Of a stretch of 10,166 nt of DNA, positions 5,802 to 10,166 are shown piece by piece. The stretch covers positions 1-10,166 of the forward strand of contig QIDY01000115.1 of assembly GCA_003228495.1 (NCBI GenBank), in the 5' to 3' direction. Origin of the DNA: Nitrospirota bacterium. Lineage in GTDB: Bacteria > Nitrospirota > Nitrospiria > Nitrospirales > UBA8639. The translations under genes were made by a program, and so were the position numbers. The stretch's first letter is position 1; each line of letters begins with the position of its first letter. The notes beneath the pieces were generated by a model that was not told the DNA's origin, did no database searches, and saw only the letters and a program-made list of their open reading frames with translations.

Positions 5802-5877
5802 AACCACCGGATGCGGACCTTCATGTCCGGTGGTGTGGCAGGGGATCAGCGGACGATTCGCTGACCCCTATGCCGAT
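5802..5877 (+). ncRNA. Putative group II intron 3' end (domain V/VI-like hairpins)
   Basis: Two adjacent hairpins. The first (5803-5834) has a 9-bp lower stem, ACCACCGGA with TCCGGTGGT, a two-base bulge on the 3' side, and a short imperfect top (TGCG-GACC-TTCA). The second (5837-5874) pairs GGCA/TGCC, GGGG/CCCC and TCAGCG/CGCTGA around a 7-base loop. It leaves an A unpaired at 5870, seven bases before GAT at 5875-5877. A 9-bp stem with a 2-nt 3' bulge followed by a stem with a bulged A seven bases from an A-Y end is the layout of group II intron domains V and VI. Against this, the canonical AGC triad of domain V is not seen and the upper stem has a C-T mismatch, so it may be a decayed copy. 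No RT gene is present. The hairpin could also act as a terminator. Confidence 0.45.
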
Positions 5878-5961
5878 TATTAGTTGGTTAGAGATCACAT
5901 CAAGAATGGGCAACTCGAAAGCGCTGTGGGACAACTTCCAAACTTGAAAAGTATTGATTCG

Positions 5962-8900
5962 TTACTGCGCTCTGCTCTCATTTTTTGGTGGGGTATTTAT
6001 TGAGTCATCGTTGTCATGAAAAGCCCCTTTCATCTTTCTCACCATCCAATCCCAAAAACCTTCCTGAAGCTCCGATACCTCCTGAACAGTGAACTCTTTG
6101 CCTAACATAGCAACGGCACAAGGATTTTTCTTCCCGGTGCCGAGGGTCGTTCCCGCAATCTTTGGGATGACAACAACCAAACCGATTGGATTGATGAGAC
6201 CCAGTAGATACCAAGCTCCGCCCTGAGCAATTCGTAACTTGTTGCTGGTCACATCGGGATCTGAGAGATATCCTGAGATGCGGACAGGGGTCCCGAGCGT
6301 GACGAGAGTGGGGTTTTTGGGTTGGGGGGTCAGTATGAGATCAATCTTTTCGGTGTCGAGGTCAAGTGTTCCGAATCCTCCAACAGTGATTCGGTCCGTA
6401 TCAAAGAGAATGGCATCACTCTGAATTTCTCCGTCCACGATATCGAAACGTCCAACCAGACAATTGAGCTTGGTCACATCCTCTTTTTCCCAGGCTTTGG
6501 ATAATGCGATCCTAAAGATATCAGCGGCCCATAAGTCTATGTATTCGTTGGTGATCACAATAGCCCCGTCAACGATCTCGGCAGTTCCGTTTGCCCTGCT
6601 TAAGACTTCGCGTAAAGTGGTCCCTCGACCTTTTACGTTCAGGGAGATGAGTTCAGATTCCCCTCTGATCAAATCTTGTAAGCCGACACTTGTGTCCAAA
6701 AATCCATAATCAAGGCCTTGAATCGTGAGGTCTATGGCCAGAGTTGGGACGTATAGTGAGGCATCCAATTCTATTTTCCCGTTAATCACGCCATCCCACA
6801 AGGTTCCTTTGACAGGGTCTATGGTTAGGCGTCCATTTTTCAGAGCAAGGGTATAGGCAAATTTCCCCAGCTTCCATCCTTTGCTTTGCACCTCGTTAAT
6901 TTGCCAATCAATTTCCAGATCTATCGAACGCATGGCGTCCACTGGAAATTCGAAATCAGGGAGTACCCGATCATGGGGTCCTTCACTTGCTTCTTCTTTC
7001 ATGCCAAGTGACTTGGTAACTTTCTTGCCAGCTTCCATCCCTATATCTGTAACGGACTTAGCGGCTTTCGTTCCAATCTTGGCTACTGAGGTCACAATAT
7101 TTTTCAAGATTGGTTTATCCGTTGAATCCATCGATTCTGTGATGGTTCTGGTAAGAAATCCGAATTCACTTATTTCAGTGGTAAACTTGCCAACTAATTT
7201 GGGGCGCCGACCGGTCGTGATAAGGGATAAATGGCCGCCAACATCGGTAGGTCCCAACTGGGTCTTGAAATCCGTCAGAGTGTATCCCTCTTGGATTTGA
7301 GTCAGCACGCCTTTGAGTTTAATGGGACCAAGATCTGGTGGGGTTCCATTCCACAAGAAATTCAGTTCAGCCAATGTCTCTCCTTTGAGCGAAACGTTAA
7401 AATGGAAATCCTCACCATTTAATGGAAAATTGATGTGTCCTGATACATCAATCAGCACCTTGGGGAGGTTGACTGAAATGGCTAATGGCCATTGGGTTAT
7501 GTCGGTGAAGAGATTTTTTATTGCACCTGAAGAGGAGGTGATGGAAAAGGGTGTATTTTGGAATGATCCCTCAGCCGTGAACGTGATGGGACCGCCGGCT
7601 GTGCTAGATAGAAAGGCATGTTCAACACTCATGACGATTTCAGATTTCTTGTTTTCGTCGGGAGAAGTCATCTGCAAATGTTTTTCTTCTATCTTGAAGG
7701 TTGGTTGGGCCAGCATGGTAAAAATGGTTTTACCCTGGCTGGAAAAGCTAGCCTCCAGATTGCCCATGCCTACCATCTGGGCATCAATTCCTAGCTGTTT
7801 AATGACCTGCGCATAGTCCATATTCTTGATAGAAGCCGTTCCCGAAAAGGTAGGAAGGGTAGTCGAGACATCAAGTTCAAGCTCACCTTGAAATTGGGCA
7901 TAGGCAAATTTCTTATCCAACAGCTTCCCTTCTAGAGATGTGACAACCAGTCGTCCCTCTGTGAGATTCCCTTGAAGGGCCAGATCCCCGAGTTCAAACG
8001 TCTCAGCTTGCAAGCGCTTAATGTCCCAGTTGAGAGTGGCGTTGAGTGCACGAAAAGCATCTACAGGGATAGTGATGTCACCGGGAGTCGAGAGGTCCTC
8101 AACACTGACGAGCTGAGACGAAAATGCTCCTGACACCTGCGGCGTCTCTCCTTCCAGATTCATGCTCAGTGCCCCGTTGATATCGGTTCTTCCAAGACGA
8201 GCCTTCAAGTCGGTCACCCTATACTGTTCCCCCTCTTTGAAAAGCCAGCCAGACAACCCATAGGGACCCGAAGCGGGAAGCTCGGGATCAAGGTGGCTCA
8301 GTTGTTTTCCTTTGAGGGTCACACCTAACGCGACCTTTAAGCCCTGAGGTTCTGGTTTCACACCTCCTTTTACCGTCACAGAAACGTCGCCTGAGCGAGC
8401 GAACAAGGAAATAGGCCACGATTTTGATGTTGTGCCTAACCTGGTCAGAGTTCCGGTTTCTATGCCGATATCAATGGCCTTTTGGTTTAGGTCTCCCTTC
8501 ACCCAGGCCTTCACGGCACCCCCCTTCATGGCCTGTACCTTTGCCAGGGCAATTTCAATTAACAAGGGATCGTCCTCATCCGCACTCTGGATGGTCAAGG
8601 AAGAAGGACCGGCTTTTATGGAGAAATCGGTCTCCTCCAGGAATGCTTGCAGCGTAGCACCTTGTCCTCGGATGCTGGCTTCCAGGTTCGTGGAACCCGA
8701 TATTTGACTTGTGACACCCAGGTCCTTCAGGGCCTGGCCGTAATCCCAGTCCTGCGCTGTTAACTCGCCGGACACCCTGGGAGCTGAGTGATTCCCGTCC
8801 AGTTCAAGACTTCCAGAGAGGACTCCCCCATACGTTTCTGCACGAAAGGGTGTGACGCTGAGAAATCCTTCTTCAAGTTTGGCTGACAGAGCAATCTTTC

Positions 8901-10062
8901 CCAAGTTTTGTGTATCAACCAGAAAGTTGTTGATGGCTAATTCAAGATCAATATCAATGTCCGCCATGCCTATTTGTTTAGCAAACGGTTCCGAGAAAGG
9001 CGGGGATGTACTGGCTGGATTATTCTCTGGTTCAGAAGATTGAAAATCATTGGTTTGAAGGATATCTCCCGTCAATCGTGAAGAATAATGTGTACGGTCC
9101 TCCTTGAAGTCCATGATGAACAGACCCGCCAGGTCAGTTTGACCTACCTTAAGACGGGAGTCTTTCAAACTGAGACGGGTTTTTGAAAGGGACAGGGACG
9201 TGATTAATTCATACGGCCCATAGTCTGGCATATCGGTTTTGAGGAGAGGATTAAGGGAACTGAGATCTTCCCCACTGAGTGAGCCCGTGAATTCAAGATA
9301 CGGGTCGGTATCGGATTTATTCAGTTGCCCCTTGGCCCTCAGCGTTGTCTCAGCAGCCACTAGTACGCCATCTATAGGCCATGGTCCGGTCAAATTGAAG
9401 AGGTCCACAAATCTACCCCCTGTTAACTCAAGGGTGAAAGGGATCTCACGAAACGTTCCTCGAAATGAATATTTCCGAAAACGATTTTCAAAGAGGAGGA
9501 TGGTTCCTTCAATAATGGTCAGTTGTGTCGGGTCTTCTGAGCTATTTTCACTATACGGTTGATAAGAAATCGTGACTCGTTGAAGTGCAGCAAAGCCTTC
9601 CTCTGTGATGGTGACGTATGGGTCAGATGCTGTTTCAGAAGGAGGCGCAGGTTTAGAGTCTTTACCAAAGGTCCAATTATTCAATTCGTTGGGACCCTCC
9701 TCCAGGTGAAGATTCACCCCGTCAAAGAAAAGCTTATCCACGACGAAGCGGCGATTGATCAAGGGGAGGATGGCTAATTGAGCTTCTAATCGTGTGGCTT
9801 GGAGGAAAAAAGGGTGAGATGCCCACGAAGGATTGGCGATGCGAACATCTTCCAAGACCAACGTTGGATGTAGGGATAAATTCAGCGTTATCGGTCCCTG
9901 GAGGCTCACGCTCCGTCCCAGGGCAAAAGAAAGGCTAGCTTCCACAGTCCTCCGGTACTCATCCTCATCGATTAAAAAAGGCAGGAACAAATAAATGAAC
10001 GTGCCCACCAGAACAAGTATGAGGGCAATGATAAACCAGCGCTTAAAAGGTCGAACACGCAT
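5962..10062 (-). CDS. AsmA-family inner-membrane/periplasmic protein with threefold repeat
   Basis: 1366 residues, long for the family. An N-terminal basic stretch and one transmembrane segment (about 9-30) anchor it in the inner membrane, with the rest in the periplasm. Residues about 30-130 are the AsmA N-terminal domain (GRSVSLQGPITLNLSLHPTLVLEDVRIANP, with FFDGVNLHLE). Residues about 1135-1305 are the conserved C-terminal AsmA region (LNVKGRGTTLREVLSRANGTAEIVDGAI, VGRFDIVDGEIQSDAILFDT, TLVTLGTPVRISGYLSDPDV, LLGLINPIGL). Between them lie repeated beta-rich units of about 315 residues: GPY/GPI...GxTDxxG at 282-312, 599-630 and 912-943. AsmA-like proteins are long beta-structures thought to move lipids between the membranes (family knowledge; not shown here). 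The ATG follows a GGAAG ribosome site six bases upstream. No partner gene is beside it in the window. A charged, linker-like segment, 975-1035, interrupts the third unit. Confidence 0.93.
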   Translation of the reverse strand: MRVRPFKRWFIIALILVLVGTFIYLFLPFLIDEDEYRRTVEASLSFALGRSVSLQGPITLNLSLHPTLVLEDVRIANPSWASHPFFLQATRLEAQLAILPLINRRFVVDKLFFDGVNLHLEEGPNELNNWTFGKDSKPAPPSETASDPYVTITEEGFAALQRVTISYQPYSENSSEDPTQLTIIEGTILLFENRFRKYSFRGTFREIPFTLELTGGRFVDLFNLTGPWPIDGVLVAAETTLRAKGQLNKSDTDPYLEFTGSLSGEDLSSLNPLLKTDMPDYGPYELITSLSLSKTRLSLKDSRLKVGQTDLAGLFIMDFKEDRTHYSSRLTGDILQTNDFQSSEPENNPASTSPPFSEPFAKQIGMADIDIDLELAINNFLVDTQNLGKIALSAKLEEGFLSVTPFRAETYGGVLSGSLELDGNHSAPRVSGELTAQDWDYGQALKDLGVTSQISGSTNLEASIRGQGATLQAFLEETDFSIKAGPSSLTIQSADEDDPLLIEIALAKVQAMKGGAVKAWVKGDLNQKAIDIGIETGTLTRLGTTSKSWPISLFARSGDVSVTVKGGVKPEPQGLKVALGVTLKGKQLSHLDPELPASGPYGLSGWLFKEGEQYRVTDLKARLGRTDINGALSMNLEGETPQVSGAFSSQLVSVEDLSTPGDITIPVDAFRALNATLNWDIKRLQAETFELGDLALQGNLTEGRLVVTSLEGKLLDKKFAYAQFQGELELDVSTTLPTFSGTASIKNMDYAQVIKQLGIDAQMVGMGNLEASFSSQGKTIFTMLAQPTFKIEEKHLQMTSPDENKKSEIVMSVEHAFLSSTAGGPITFTAEGSFQNTPFSITSSSGAIKNLFTDITQWPLAISVNLPKVLIDVSGHINFPLNGEDFHFNVSLKGETLAELNFLWNGTPPDLGPIKLKGVLTQIQEGYTLTDFKTQLGPTDVGGHLSLITTGRRPKLVGKFTTEISEFGFLTRTITESMDSTDKPILKNIVTSVAKIGTKAAKSVTDIGMEAGKKVTKSLGMKEEASEGPHDRVLPDFEFPVDAMRSIDLEIDWQINEVQSKGWKLGKFAYTLALKNGRLTIDPVKGTLWDGVINGKIELDASLYVPTLAIDLTIQGLDYGFLDTSVGLQDLIRGESELISLNVKGRGTTLREVLSRANGTAEIVDGAIVITNEYIDLWAADIFRIALSKAWEKEDVTKLNCLVGRFDIVDGEIQSDAILFDTDRITVGGFGTLDLDTEKIDLILTPQPKNPTLVTLGTPVRISGYLSDPDVTSNKLRIAQGGAWYLLGLINPIGLVVVIPKIAGTTLGTGKKNPCAVAMLGKEFTVQEVSELQEGFWDWMVRKMKGAFHDNDDSINTPPKNESRAQ

Positions 10063-10166
10063 GTGACGCTTCCGTGAAATTAATACATTCTGACAAAGTG
10101 CTCAGGAAACAATGTGACGAAGTGGTAATTCAAGAGTAAAGTCTGCCCTGTGGCTTTTGGCGGTTT
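10063..10166. other. Leader region upstream of the AsmA-type gene
   Basis: Apart from the GGAAG ribosome site at about 10069-10073 on the minus strand, I see no gene, no clear promoter and no repeat before the window ends. Confidence 0.4.

Noticed and set aside
5737..5874. Integron attC site or CRISPR repeat as the source of the dyads
   Set aside because: No attC core sites (GTTRRRY/RYYYAAC) flank them, and the dyads are all different with no regular spacing or repeated unit.
5699..5947. Plus-strand 82-codon frame across the hairpin region
   Set aside because: It coincides with strong RNA-like dyads and has no protein motif; the hairpins explain the sequence better.
6881..7816. Long plus-strand frames opposite the AsmA gene
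   Set aside because: They are antisense shadows of a 1366-codon gene with clear family motifs at both ends, and they show no protein features of their own.

Overview
This window comes from a Gram-negative (diderm) bacterium. It encodes a periplasmic AsmA-type protein, a Tat-exported molybdoenzyme and two short proteins with lipoprotein-like signal peptides. Base composition is moderate in the resident genes and visibly richer in G+C inside the insertion sequence. The combination of genes would fit a Nitrospirota-like or proteobacterial host, but that is only an inference; nothing here fixes the taxon. All resident genes are on the minus strand; the only gene on the plus strand is a transposase.

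Minus strand, read from right to left. (1) A 1366-residue AsmA-family inner-membrane/periplasmic protein (5962-10062) has a recognisable threefold internal repeat. (2) A gene-poor stretch (5275-5961) holds mobile-element debris: the 3' end of a probable IS1-type transposase, and on the plus strand a train of RNA-like hairpins ending in a pair that resembles domains V and VI of a group II intron. (3) A Tat-exported sulfite-oxidase-family molybdoenzyme (4273-5274) follows. (4) Next is a DUF547 lipoprotein gene cut in two by a 1046-bp IS1595-type element (2791-3836). The element is flanked by an exact 8-bp target duplication, and removing it restores one open frame of 261 codons. (5) A bufferin operon follows: a Cys-rich BufA2-type precursor (1921-2187), the DUF692/MNIO enzyme BufB (1029-1901) and the DUF2063 partner BufC (281-1084). 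(6) Running off the left edge is the start of a small protein with ferritin-like iron-ligand motifs (1-179).

The functional core is the bufferin operon. In characterised bufferin systems BufB with BufC oxidises Cys residues of an exported BufA peptide, which then binds copper or related metals in the periplasm. Two local points stand out. The precursor carries a plausible lipobox Cys, so the metallophore may be membrane-anchored. A ferritin-like protein lies directly downstream in the same direction, hinting at an iron or metal-stress function for the cluster.

The IS insertion looks recent: both ends are intact, the transposase is open, the target duplication is exact, and the rest of the disrupted gene has no other lesion. 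It separates the molybdoenzyme from the buf genes and would be polar on them if they were once co-transcribed.
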